The notes under the pieces: model-generated
What the model saw: the letters and a program-made list of their open reading frames with translations, nothing else
Databases searched by the model: none
What the model was told of the DNA's origin: nothing
Program-made: the position numbers and the translations under genes
Part shown: piece by piece, positions 56,454 to 64,000 of the stretch
Layout of the letters: the number at the start of each line of letters is the position of its first letter
Numbering within the stretch: the stretch's first letter is position 1
From: an uncultured Pseudomonadales bacterium
Lineage (GTDB): Bacteria; Pseudomonadota; Gammaproteobacteria; Pseudomonadales; UBA7434
Length of the DNA: 64,000 nt
Direction: 5' to 3'
Assembly (NCBI GenBank): GCA_943788835.1
Contig: CALSRU010000008.1
Span: forward strand, 29,052 to 93,051

Positions 56454-57512
56454 TCAGGCATTATGTGTGCTTATTGCAGGGTTATGCAAGATCGCGCGTT
56501 GCGCTCGGTAAATCAATACGCGTTGTTTCTTTAAAGCTTGCCGCGCCTCGGCGCGAGTGCAGCGTTCAAAGGTAATGCGCGCATGGCTTGGCAACTGGGC
56601 CAGCTGCCATAAGTCTGCCTGGATTACGCAGGCTATGCGTGGATAGCCACCGGTGGTTTGTGCATCGGCCAGCAGCACAATGGGCTCGCCGCTCCCGGGA
56701 AGCTGCACGGTGCCGGGTACTATCGCATGTGAATTGAGCATGGCATTGTTGTTGTCGGAGTCAATGCCTTGGGCACTATCATTATTATTAAGGTTGTGTT
56801 CTTTCGTATTTCGATAAAGGCGGCAGCCCATTCGATTACTCGCTGGCGATATTTGCCACGGTTGTTGCCAAAACATATCGCACGTGCTCGCGCTAAACTT
56901 ATCTTCTTCTGGGCCGGGTAAGGCGCGCAGCACAGCACTTGGCGGTGTTTGATGAATACCCGTTAATCCATACAGGTTGCCACAACGCTGCTGAAGAAAG
57001 GCTTGTTGCTGGAGGCTCGGTGCAAGCAGCGCCAAGGTATCGCCGCTTTGTAACTTGCGTCCATGAAAGCCGCCAAATTGCGCGCCCAGGTCGGTCGATT
57101 TAGAACCCAGTAGCACCGGCACATCAAAGCCTCCGGCAACGGCGAGGTAGGCTGTGCCAGTATCGGCGCAAGGTATTATGCTCAGGCATTGGCCCTTGTG
57201 CAGTTGTATGGGCCAACCCGCATGAATAGGCTCGTTTATGTAATTGTTTGACTGGGCATCGCATGGACTTAGCGTTAGTGTGAGCCGCTGGCCGGTCACA
57301 CAAACCCAGCAGTTGGTTAGGCATTCAATTTCAAATGCGCCCTGCGTAATTTCGAGGCAGGCTTCGGTCTCCGCATTTTGCAGTGCGCAGTTCGCAAGCG
57401 CCGCGGCGTTACAATCCAGGGCACCTGCTCTGCATACGCCGAAGTGGGCAACATGTTGTCGCCCGCCATCTTGGATAGAGCTGCACAGCCCTGCACGGAT
57501 AACTTTAAGCAT
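56454..57512 (-). CDS. pxpC: 5-oxoprolinase subunit C (PxpC, biotin-dependent carboxyltransferase-like)
   Basis: A 352-residue KipA/AHS2-family protein, partner of PxpB in 5-oxoproline hydrolysis. Motifs: VIRAGLCSSIQDGGRQHVAHFGVCRAGALD at the N-terminus, LAVAGGFDVPVLLGSKSTD, GRKLQSGDTL and SNRMGCRL, then GTVQLPGSGEPIVLLADAQTTGGYPRIACV. A low-complexity Asn/Asp insert (NLNNNDSAQGIDSDNNN) interrupts the region before VPGTVQLP; it is uncommon. The ATG at 57512 overlaps pxpB by 8 nt. Confidence 0.93.
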   Translation of the reverse strand: MLKVIRAGLCSSIQDGGRQHVAHFGVCRAGALDCNAAALANCALQNAETEACLEITQGAFEIECLTNCWVCVTGQRLTLTLSPCDAQSNNYINEPIHAGWPIQLHKGQCLSIIPCADTGTAYLAVAGGFDVPVLLGSKSTDLGAQFGGFHGRKLQSGDTLALLAPSLQQQAFLQQRCGNLYGLTGIHQTPPSAVLRALPGPEEDKFSASTCDMFWQQPWQISPASNRMGCRLYRNTKEHNLNNNDSAQGIDSDNNNAMLNSHAIVPGTVQLPGSGEPIVLLADAQTTGGYPRIACVIQADLWQLAQLPSHARITFERCTRAEARQALKKQRVLIYRAQRAILHNPAISTHNA

Positions 57513-58296
57513 TTGCCCACACAAAATTAACGAAGTCGCCGGTAGCCAGCAAGCTTGGCGGCTCTCGATTCACGTCAAATAGCGATGTCTGCGTCTCTGT
57601 AATGTAACGACCGATAATGTGCCAGCCGCCGGGTGAATCTGCCGGATAAATGCCGGTTTGCCTGCCGCCAATGGCCACTGAATTGGCGGGAATACGCGTT
57701 CGGGGTTGGGCTAGGCGCGGCGTCTGCAATGCGGGGTCGAGGCCATCCAAATAGGCAAAGCCTGGTTGAAAGCCGACAAACGCGACCGTATACATGGACG
57801 TAGAATGACGTTTGATGACTTCCTCAACATCCAGTCCATGTATTTGAGCCACAGCCTTCAAGTCGGGGCCATACTCACCGCCATAAGCCACCGCAAGCTG
57901 ATGTGTGCGGGCACCTGCAAATGGTGTTGTGGTCGAGATATTTTGTTGATTCAGGTCTTGCCAGCACTGCCTAAGCTTACTGATCCAAGTACTGACGCGT
58001 TCACTCAGAGGATCAAAAATAATGGTCATATTATGATTGGCCGGCACAATATCACGTATGCCCGGGTGTTCTGCCCATCGTTGTTGGAACAAATGGGCTA
58101 GCGCCCAAATGCATTGCTGCTTTGCTGGCGCTAGGCTGTCGCTGGCCTTTTCTAGCTCTAGTACGATAGCCGTCTCGCCATAAGTATAAACACGTGCTCC
58201 CGCAAGCTTCAGTCCGTGTTGAAGTGATTCTTGATCGAGCGCCTCAGAAAAAGGGTCACTAATTTTCTGGGACGATTCTTGAGGAGTTGTTGTCAT
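57505..58296 (-). CDS. pxpB: 5-oxoprolinase subunit B (PxpB, KipI family)
   Basis: A 263-residue AHS1/KipI-like subunit. After a ~30-residue leader (perhaps partly non-coding; no signal peptide) come GETAIVLELE, IRDIVPANHNMTIIFDP, HQLAVAYGGEYGPDL, IKRHSTSMYTVAFVGFQPGFAYLDGLDP and the VAIGGRQTGIYPADSPGGWHIIGR block that is diagnostic. In Bacillus the related KipI inhibits a kinase, but with PxpA and PxpC next to it the 5-oxoprolinase role is preferred. First gene of the operon, divergent from cmoA. Confidence 0.92.
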   Translation of the reverse strand: MTTTPQESSQKISDPFSEALDQESLQHGLKLAGARVYTYGETAIVLELEKASDSLAPAKQQCIWALAHLFQQRWAEHPGIRDIVPANHNMTIIFDPLSERVSTWISKLRQCWQDLNQQNISTTTPFAGARTHQLAVAYGGEYGPDLKAVAQIHGLDVEEVIKRHSTSMYTVAFVGFQPGFAYLDGLDPALQTPRLAQPRTRIPANSVAIGGRQTGIYPADSPGGWHIIGRYITETQTSLFDVNREPPSLLATGDFVNFVWANA

Positions 58297-58493
58297 ACAC
58301 TGTTCTTGTCTATTGCTGATGCCGCTTGATGTGCAGTTGGCAATACCACCTCATTGTTGCATTAGTTCAAGTCTGCTTGTCATTATTTCGATAGGGCTAG
58401 TTTACATCAAATGGTATGCTAATAAGCCGCTGTATTAGTATTGAGCGCTGTGCTTTGAGCACATCGATTAACAAAGAGCCATGAAAGAAATCA

Positions 58494-59225
58494 ATGACCG
58501 AGCAATCAACCGATAAATTATTTGCCCATCCATTAGGTGTTGTCCCTGATTTTACTTTTGATGAGGCGGTGGCGGCAGTATTCCCCGATATGATCGTGCG
58601 TTCGGTACCCGGTTACAGCACGGTCGTGGCTATAACCGGTCTGTTGGCGCAGCAGTTCTCACAGCCGGGTTCGCAGCTTTATGATTTGGGTTGTTCATTA
58701 GGGGCAAGTAGTTTTTCTATGGCTAAGCATGCAGCGGCGAACTGTCACCTCTTAGCGGTGGATAATTCACCGCAAATGCTGGCAGGCTTGAAGAAGATTT
58801 TGCAGCAGCATAAACCAAACACACCCATTGAGTTGGTCTGCGAAGACCTTGCCGATATATCTATTGAGCGTGCATCGGTCGTCGCTATGAATTACACCTT
58901 GCAGTTTGTTGAGCTAGCACAACGCGATGCACTGATTGAAAAAATCTATGCGGGCATGCTGCCCGAGGGTGTATTTGTTCTTTCTGAAAAAGTCGCCTTT
59001 GCCTCAACACAGGTTGATGAATTATTCATTGATTTACATCATCGTTTTAAACATGCCAATGGCTATACCGAGCTTGAAGTTAGCCAAAAGCGCGAAGCTA
59101 TTGAGCATGTATTGGTGCCTGAGTCGATTGAGCAGCACAAGTCCCGATTGTTACAGGCAGGCTTTCAGCGCGTAGAAGTTTGGTTTCAATGTTTTAATTT
59201 CGCATCATTTATTGCGGTAAAATAA
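58494..59225 (+). CDS. cmoA: Carboxy-SAM synthase CmoA
   Basis: Converts SAM and prephenate to carboxy-S-adenosylmethionine, the carboxymethyl donor for CmoB. The 243 residues (E. coli 247) show PDFTFDEAVAAVFPDMIVRSVPGY near the start, the SAM loop YDLGCSLGASSFSM, AVDNSPQMLAG and MNYTLQFVEL. It pairs with cmoB 28 nt downstream, so the organism should make cmo5U34 in wobble tRNAs. Confidence 0.96.
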   Translation: MTEQSTDKLFAHPLGVVPDFTFDEAVAAVFPDMIVRSVPGYSTVVAITGLLAQQFSQPGSQLYDLGCSLGASSFSMAKHAAANCHLLAVDNSPQMLAGLKKILQQHKPNTPIELVCEDLADISIERASVVAMNYTLQFVELAQRDALIEKIYAGMLPEGVFVLSEKVAFASTQVDELFIDLHHRFKHANGYTELEVSQKREAIEHVLVPESIEQHKSRLLQAGFQRVEVWFQCFNFASFIAVK

Positions 59226-59253
59226 ATGACATTTTTTATGAGGTGCGGCACTT

Positions 59254-60231
59254 ATGGATCTTTTTGATTATGAGCCGCTGGTCGCTCGGCTGCAAGATTT
59301 TGAGCTGTCGGCCTTGGCCGACACGCTGCCTAAATTATTAGAGCAAGGCCTTGATGAGGCTCGTTATGGCGATATCCCCCGCTGGCGAGATGCACTTGCC
59401 GCCTTGCCGGATATTTCTCTAAGCGATAATGATCTAAATGCAGCATTTGTGCGTGCGGGATTGGCTTTGGATGTTAGCGCCAGCGCTAAAATTCAACTAG
59501 AGAGGGCACTGCATGGTTTGCACCCATGGCGAAAAGGCCCGTTCGATATTGCCGGCGTCTCCATTGATACTGAGTGGCGCTCTGATTATAAATGGGAGCG
59601 CTTTATCGGCACAATAGATCCGTTAGAGGGTCGGCGAGTTCTTGACGTCGGTTGTGGCAATGGCTATCACTGCTGGAGAATGGCTGGCGAGCAGGCGGCT
59701 CTGATTGTTGGTATTGATCCCACTCCTTTATTTGTTATGCAATTCTGGGCCTTGCAAAAATATTTGCAAAATCCATCGGTTTGGGTGGTTCCGGCTCGCT
59801 GTGAGGACTTGCCTAAAAAATTGCAGGCCTTTGATACCGTTTTTTCCATGGGTGTTTTGTATCATCGGCGCTCGCCCTTCGATCACTTGATGGAGTTGCG
59901 TAGCGCCTTGGCTGTTGATGGTCAGTTGGTGCTAGAAACCTTGGTGATTGATGGTGCCGATGGTGAAGTACTCGTGCCCGAGGGTCGTTATAGCAAAATG
60001 GGTAATGTTTGGTTTATCCCGTCGGTACTGACGCTGTGTAGCTGGCTGCGGAAAATGAAATTTCGCGATATTCAGGTTGTCGATGTATCGATGACCTCGA
60101 CCGCCGAGCAGCGAGCAACCGATTGGATGACTTTTCATTCGCTAAGTGATTTTCTTGACCCAGATGATGCGCGCAAAACAATCGAAGGGTATCCTGCTCC
60201 GCAGCGAGCAGTGGTGACGGCGCGGTTGTAG
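59254..60231 (+). CDS. cmoB: tRNA U34 carboxymethyltransferase CmoB
   Basis: Transfers the carboxymethyl group from carboxy-SAM to 5-hydroxyuridine at the tRNA wobble position. The 325 residues (E. coli 323) have GLHPWRKGPFDIAGVSIDTEWRSDYKW, here split as the HPWRKGPF and IDTEWRSDWKW-type blocks, the nucleotide loop VLDVGCGNGYHCWRM, FSMGVLYHRRSPFDHL and the late RYSKMGNVWFIPS. Located directly after cmoA. Confidence 0.96.
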   Translation: MDLFDYEPLVARLQDFELSALADTLPKLLEQGLDEARYGDIPRWRDALAALPDISLSDNDLNAAFVRAGLALDVSASAKIQLERALHGLHPWRKGPFDIAGVSIDTEWRSDYKWERFIGTIDPLEGRRVLDVGCGNGYHCWRMAGEQAALIVGIDPTPLFVMQFWALQKYLQNPSVWVVPARCEDLPKKLQAFDTVFSMGVLYHRRSPFDHLMELRSALAVDGQLVLETLVIDGADGEVLVPEGRYSKMGNVWFIPSVLTLCSWLRKMKFRDIQVVDVSMTSTAEQRATDWMTFHSLSDFLDPDDARKTIEGYPAPQRAVVTARL

Positions 60232-60289
60232 CCGCGTGCCTTAGTAGTTGTTCCGCGAGTGAATAAACCAATAAGATACAGGCTTATCT

Positions 60290-60475
60290 ATGGGTGATGT
60301 TGTAACCGGTCAATTTGGCAAGAAGCCGAAGGCGCCCAAAAGATCCTCGCTGTGTCAGCATGGACACCACAACTGGAGCGTCGACAAAACCAGCCAATTC
60401 GATGTGAAGTCGGGCAAGCTTGTCACGGTATACGTGTGTATTCGTTGCGGCGCAAAAAAAACAGGGCTGAGCTAG
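60290..60475 (+). CDS. Small conserved-type protein with ribbon-like Cys/His pairs
   Basis: A 61-residue basic protein. Two potential metal-ligand groups are seen: CQHGHHNW at about 22-29 and CIRCG at 51-55, spaced as in a small zinc ribbon. The middle strand (SGKLVTVYVC) fits such a fold. I recall similar short proteins of unknown function in other gammaproteobacteria, but cannot name a family. It follows cmoB by 58 nt on the same strand and may share its transcript. Confidence 0.65.
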   Translation: MGDVVTGQFGKKPKAPKRSSLCQHGHHNWSVDKTSQFDVKSGKLVTVYVCIRCGAKKTGLS

Positions 60476-60822
60476 GGTCGCTCTGTGCTTATCTTAAATG
60501 ATTGAGATGTCAGCAGCGGTCGGGCGACAAGACGTCAGCGATTAGCTAACTTTGCTTGGCTTGAGCGTATGAGCAGAAAATGAGCGGAGTTAGTCAGTAA
60601 GTGCTAAAGTAGTAGTGCTCAGTTGGCGTGAGGTGGTGATAGTTGGTGTAGATATGTTCTATTCATGCCGCATAATAGTGAAGAAGCGGGGTACTGTAGA
60701 ATACATTATCCGCGGATACGATAAGCTTTGAGCCGCTCAGTCGGTTTTGTATGGCCATCGTTCAAGCAGTAAGGTGGTTTTTAGTTGGGTAGTTTTTGCA
60801 CTAATTGGCGAGGCTCCGGACA
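60476..60822. other. Gap between the ribbon protein and ogt
   Basis: I find no gene, tRNA or strong hairpin in these 347 bases; stops are scattered in all frames. It should contain the ogt promoter, but no clear -35/-10 pair stands out. Confidence 0.4.
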
Positions 60823-61356
60823 ATGCAGATCCATTATTGCTACACAAGTACTCCCATTGGCGACCTGATGTTGGTGGGTGACGCCACCGGGCTCAAGTAC
60901 ATCAATTTCCAGCAGGGCCCAGAGCCCATGCTCCCAGAAAGCGAATGGCGCAAAGATGCCGCCTATTTCGTCAATGCTATTGTTCAGTTAAAGGAATACT
61001 TCGCCGGCACGCGAACGCGCTTTGCGCTGCGCTTGAATCCGGTGGGGACCGACTTTCAGCGGCAGGTATTACAGATTGTGGCGCGCATTCCCTATGGGCA
61101 AACGGCCAGTTATGCGGATATTGCCAGGGTATTAAAGAAGCCTCGCGCAGTGCGGGCAGTAGGCGGAGCGAATCGTAAAAATCCTCTACCGATCGTTGTG
61201 CCCTGTCATCGCGTTATTGGCAGTGATGGCAAGCTAACCGGATTTAATGGAGGTTTGGAGCGCAAGGAGTGGCTGTTAGCCCTAGAAAATGGCGAATTGC
61301 CTGAAGATACTGCCGAAAGCACGCTAGCCGACGCAGCTCAGCCAGTGTTGGTTTGA
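60823..61356 (+). CDS. ogt: Methylated-DNA--protein-cysteine S-methyltransferase Ogt
   Basis: Suicide repair enzyme that removes alkyl groups from O6-alkylguanine. The 177 residues include an N-terminal domain (YTSTPIGDLMLVGDATGL) and the C-terminal DNA-binding and catalytic domain: TDFQRQVLQIVARIPYGQTASYADIA, AVRAVGGANRKNPLPIVVPCHRVIG with the acceptor Cys in PCHRV, and FNGGLERKEWLL. No Ada-type N-terminal regulator is present, so Ogt rather than Ada. The ATG at 60823 follows GAGG; a ~20-residue tail after the domain is acidic and Ala-rich. Confidence 0.93.
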   Translation: MQIHYCYTSTPIGDLMLVGDATGLKYINFQQGPEPMLPESEWRKDAAYFVNAIVQLKEYFAGTRTRFALRLNPVGTDFQRQVLQIVARIPYGQTASYADIARVLKKPRAVRAVGGANRKNPLPIVVPCHRVIGSDGKLTGFNGGLERKEWLLALENGELPEDTAESTLADAAQPVLV

Positions 61357-61446
61357 TTTTTCTGAGTTTGTTTTCGCGATTCAATGGCTGCTCAAAAAGA
61401 GTCTGGCAGGCGCGAGGCTCTCAATGTTTCCAGGCATGCTTGCGGC

Positions 61447-61863
61447 TTAGTCTTTTACCACCAGAGTCACGCCAATACCCTCTTTAGCTTGGGCGGCAGC
61501 GTCGGCCACTGCCGAATACACGTTGGCTTTTGCCTCACGGTGGGCGTCGATAATGACCATCCCCTTTGGATTTTCTGCCAGTTTCCGCTGAATTACCGAG
61601 CGTATTGAGCGAATATCAACGCGACGACCATCCACTTCAATATCGCTAGCAGCGGTGACGGCAATCAAAACGTTTTGATTTTCAGTTGGGATATTAACTT
61701 CGGGCGCATTAGCATCGGGTCGGTTAATTTCTAGTCCAAATTCTTTGACAAATGATGCAGTCACGATAAAAAAGATGAGCATGATAAACACCACATCGAG
61801 CATGGGTGTTAAATCAATTTCAGAATCGTCGTCTTGTCCAGCTGCATGACGGGTGCGCGTCAT
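61447..61863 (-). CDS. exbD: ExbD/TolR family biopolymer transport protein
   Basis: A 138-residue energy-transducing protein: short cytoplasmic N-terminus, one membrane helix (about 24-43) carrying the essential aspartate in DLTPMLDVVFIMLIFFIVTASF, and a periplasmic domain (about 70-138). ExbD normally works with ExbB to harvest proton motive force for TonB or a similar partner. The start at 61863 has GGAG 8 nt upstream; the track extends to 61920 without support. No exbB lies beside it; the next gene upstream is a DUF3806 protein. It might partner with an ExbB elsewhere. Confidence 0.88.
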   Translation of the reverse strand: MTRTRHAAGQDDDSEIDLTPMLDVVFIMLIFFIVTASFVKEFGLEINRPDANAPEVNIPTENQNVLIAVTAASDIEVDGRRVDIRSIRSVIQRKLAENPKGMVIIDAHREAKANVYSAVADAAAQAKEGIGVTLVVKD

Positions 61864-62037
61864 AGGATGTGCTCCGCTAATAACTAATGAGGTTGCGATG
61901 AGTGCTGCAGTCATTATCAAGCAGGCATCTTAGCGATTTTTTACACGCAGTGAAAGTGTTTTAAACCCTTGCTGGTTGGCAGTTATTACCGGTGGGGTAA
62001 CAACTGGGGTAGCCGTCGCAAAAAATGGCTGCTGCAC

Positions 62038-62622
62038 TCATTGATAACGCTGGCTTTCTATATAGGCATCGATATTGTCTACAGCGCGTTGAAAAAGGAC
62101 TTGAATATCAACTTTTGCCCCTACAGATGCCCGCCTGGATATGAGCGTAATGGGGAAGACGTAGTAATCTTCATGTGTCAGCTGTAATGCACGTGAGGCG
62201 CCCTCGGGATCAATATAGCGAACCCACTTCAAGTAGCGCTCTTTGCGTAAGACTTCACCGAGCGCGACCCCCATGCCCTGCAAAGTCTGCAGATCGTCGC
62301 TGTCAACTCGTTGCTCATCGAGCAAGCGTTGAAGATAGCCCAGGTCAAGCTGAGTGTCGCCGCTAAGATAGACGCCAAAATGGCGACTTAGCAGGTTATC
62401 GACCCTTTGCAGGCCTTGAGAAATGTAGTCGCGGTCTATCTTGCGAAAAGGCTTAACAAGATACTGTTCTTCGGCGGCTGTTGCGACTAGCGGTGCTGAG
62501 AAACAAAATGCTGTGATTAGCGCTAAAATTTGCAGCGGTGAGAATGTGATGCCAGGCGCATGGCCGCTAACCTTGAATATGCGAGGGGTCACTCGATTGT
62601 GCGCAGGGTCGTAGTTGCTCAT
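62038..62622 (-). CDS. DUF3806-like exported protein
   Basis: A 194-residue protein with a hydrophobic segment at about 28-49 (ITFSPLQILALITAFCFSAPLVATA) that looks like a signal peptide ending ATA/AEE, preceded by a ~28-residue basic tail. The mature part is helical at first (YISQGLQRVDNLLSRHFG) and then shows GVALGEVLRKERYLKWVRYIDPEGASRALQL and FPITLISRRASVGAKVDIQVLFQ, the pattern of DUF3806, a family of unknown role. It is 174 nt upstream of exbD on the same strand, so it might be co-expressed with it. Confidence 0.75.
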   Translation of the reverse strand: MSNYDPAHNRVTPRIFKVSGHAPGITFSPLQILALITAFCFSAPLVATAAEEQYLVKPFRKIDRDYISQGLQRVDNLLSRHFGVYLSGDTQLDLGYLQRLLDEQRVDSDDLQTLQGMGVALGEVLRKERYLKWVRYIDPEGASRALQLTHEDYYVFPITLISRRASVGAKVDIQVLFQRAVDNIDAYIESQRYQ

Positions 62623-63055
62623 CCGTTAATTCACTTGTGATTGTTGCCAAGGGTGGCCTCATTTCTGCACTGTTACAACTTGTGCTGAGTGAGGCGCATT
62701 AAGTACTATAACCGGCCAAAATTGGGTGCTTTGAATAGACTGGGGTTTGTTAGCACGCTGCCGAGTAAACCATAATGGTTTACCTCAACAAGTCTGTAAA
62801 TTAGGTGTGTTGAGATGGTATGTCCACAAAAACTGTCATGCAATAGCAGAATAGAGATCAATAGCGCCGCTTCCGCTTCGTTTTGGCTGTTTAGTTGGCC
62901 GCCGATGTTGGCGTAGAGCAGGTTGGGCGAGCTGACGAGGTGCTGATGAGGTGCTGAGCAGTGAGCGCATTTAGGAAATTTTGAGGCAAAGACAGATGGC
63001 TATAGCGAGCGTTACACGGGCTAGGCAAGTGCCGATGAAAGGTATCCCTGAAATA
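62623..63055. other. Intergenic region between the DUF3806 gene and dapA
   Basis: Apart from possible extra N-terminal codons of dapA, no gene is supported. The region contains a 19-bp perfect palindrome near 62765 and a short direct repeat GAGGTGCTGA near 62937-62956. In Pseudomonas gcvR lies upstream of dapA; no such gene is here. Confidence 0.45.
62765..62783. promoter_or_regulatory. 19-bp perfect palindrome, likely operator
   Basis: GTAAACCAT-A-ATGGTTTAC is perfectly symmetric around one central base. It lies in the divergent region between the DUF3806 gene (start 62622) and dapA. Its compact dyad form is typical of binding sites for dimeric repressors; the bound protein is unknown. Confidence 0.5.
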
Positions 63056-63961
63056 ATGGGTAGCATTGTCGCGCTAGTCACACCGATGACTCCACAGGGG
63101 GCGGTTGACTATGTTGCGTTAACTCAGTTGGTGCAGTGGCATATTGACGCGGGCACTAATGGCATTGTTGCTGTTGGCACTACAGGCGAGTCGGCGACGC
63201 TCAACGTTGATGAGCATTGTGAAGTGATCGCCTGCGTTATTAAGGCGGCCGGCGGACAAGTGCCTATTATTGCAGGCACTGGGGCAAACTCTACCTCTGA
63301 AGCTATTGAGCTGACAAGCGTGGCGAAGCGCATTGGGGCTGATGCCTGTTTGTCAGTCACACCTTATTACAATAAGCCAACGCAGCGCGGCTTGTATTTG
63401 CATCACAAAGCTATTGCCGAGGCCGTGGATATTCCTAACATTCTTTATAATGTACCAGGGCGCACAGCGGTCGACATGTTGCCTGACACCACAGCGCAGC
63501 TTGCACAAGTCGATAATATAGTCGGCATTAAAGATGCCACTGGTGATGTGCAGCGAGGCATCGAATTGCTGGACTGCTGTGGTCAGCACATTGCTGTGTA
63601 TTCTGGTGATGATGAAACGGCTATTGAGCTTATTCTGCAAGGTGGCGCGGGTAACATATCGGTGACCGCAAATGTTGTGCCCGAAAAAATTGCCATGCTG
63701 TGCAAGCTTGCTCGCGCAGGACAGGGCGCTTCTAGCGCTGATCAGCAGAAAGTTCGCGACATGGATAAAGCGCTCGCATCGCTGCACTCGGCAATGTTTG
63801 TTGAGGCTAACCCCATACCCGTTAAGTGGGCCTTGCAGCAGATGGGTTTGATTGGTAGTGGTATTCGCTTGCCTTTAACTGAACTATCTCAGGAGTATCG
63901 TCAGCAGCTAGAGCGTGAGCTTATTGCTGTTGGTGCCTTGCAAGGAGCAGACATCTCATGA
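63056..63961 (+). CDS. dapA: 4-hydroxy-tetrahydrodipicolinate synthase DapA
   Basis: Condenses pyruvate with aspartate semialdehyde, the first step of the lysine and meso-DAP branch, thus feeding MurE. The 301-residue TIM barrel shows MGSIVALVTPM, VGTTGESATLN (Thr pair), GTGANSTSEAIELT, the Tyr motif ILYNVPGRT, the Schiff-base Lys in GIKDATGD and SGDDETAIEL. The ATG at 63056 best fits homologues; ATGs at 63035 and 62996 are in frame, the last having GAGG upstream, so up to 20 more residues are possible. Its stop overlaps the next start as ATGA. Confidence 0.94.
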   Translation: MGSIVALVTPMTPQGAVDYVALTQLVQWHIDAGTNGIVAVGTTGESATLNVDEHCEVIACVIKAAGGQVPIIAGTGANSTSEAIELTSVAKRIGADACLSVTPYYNKPTQRGLYLHHKAIAEAVDIPNILYNVPGRTAVDMLPDTTAQLAQVDNIVGIKDATGDVQRGIELLDCCGQHIAVYSGDDETAIELILQGGAGNISVTANVVPEKIAMLCKLARAGQGASSADQQKVRDMDKALASLHSAMFVEANPIPVKWALQQMGLIGSGIRLPLTELSQEYRQQLERELIAVGALQGADIS

Positions 63962-64000
63962 GTTTGTGTGATCGTGCATGCGGCTTGCTCAGAGCGTTAG
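63958..64000 (+). CDS. Start of the gene after dapA, probably bamC (partial)
   Basis: An ATG overlapping the dapA stop (ATGA) opens 14 codons to the window edge: MSLCDRACGLLRAL. In gammaproteobacteria the gene after dapA is usually bamC (nlpB), encoding a lipoprotein of the outer-membrane assembly complex. The visible residues are compatible with the start of a signal sequence but cannot prove it. Confidence 0.4.
   Translation, partial: MSLCDRACGLLRAL

Noticed and set aside
1-64000. CRISPR arrays, tRNA/rRNA genes, insertion sequences, prophage or defence islands
   Set aside because: No spaced repeats, cloverleaf-like sequences, transposase or integrase frames were seen in the gaps; all large frames are core genes.

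Overview
The window looks like core chromosome from a gammaproteobacterium of roughly balanced GC. Gene order (dcw cluster, lpxC, M23 peptidase, secA, argJ, mutT; murJ, ribF, ileS, lspA, fkpB, ispH, minor pilins, pilR/pilS) matches the Pseudomonas/Cellvibrio side of the class. A Cellvibrionales/Spongiibacteraceae-type marine bacterium is my best inference, but there is no rRNA here to prove it. I saw no tRNA, rRNA, CRISPR array, transposase, integrase or prophage, so mobile DNA is essentially absent. LAYOUT: 0-4.5 kb holds a minus-strand DUF1631 plus PilZ pair and two unrecognised proteins. 4.9-22.5 kb is a complete division and cell-wall cluster, all on the plus strand and mostly with overlapping start and stop codons: mraZ rsmH ftsL ftsI murE murF mraY murD ftsW murG murC ddlB ftsQ ftsA ftsZ. 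lpxC, an M23 envelope peptidase, secA, argJ and mutT follow (23-30 kb). 30-32.8 kb on the minus strand has a degenerate subtilase-like exported protein, yacG and coaE, with a heptamer repeat between the last two. 33-41.8 kb on the plus strand has pyrB, murJ, ribF, ileS, lspA, fkpB and ispH. 42.1-53.5 kb is a type IV pilus region: minor pilin operon fimT/U-pilV-pilW-pilX-pilY1-pilY2-pilE on the plus strand, facing a lone FimT-like pseudopilin and the PilR/PilS two-component pair on the minus strand. 53.6-58.3 kb on the minus strand has a frameshifted nadE, pgeF and the 5-oxoprolinase genes pxpB-pxpC-pxpA. 58.5-61.4 kb on the plus strand has cmoA-cmoB (wobble uridine modification), a 61-residue metal-ribbon-like protein and ogt. 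61.4-62.6 kb on the minus strand has an exbD without exbB and a DUF3806 protein. The window ends with dapA and the first codons of what is probably bamC. HOW IT FITS TOGETHER: most genes serve envelope growth (lipid II synthesis, septal transglycosylase/transpeptidase, MurJ flippase, LpxC, meso-DAP supply by DapA, PgeF editing, SecA and LspA export and lipoprotein maturation) plus type IV pili and their PilSR control. I did not find a clear new multi-gene system. The points most worth checking are the broken nadE reading frame, an FtsI whose SxN motif reads SSQ, the subtilase-like protein with a changed triad and a C-terminal sorting-type tail, the heptamer array at yacG/coaE, a 19-bp perfect palindrome upstream of dapA, and a possible small membrane peptide coupled to the M23 gene ahead of secA.
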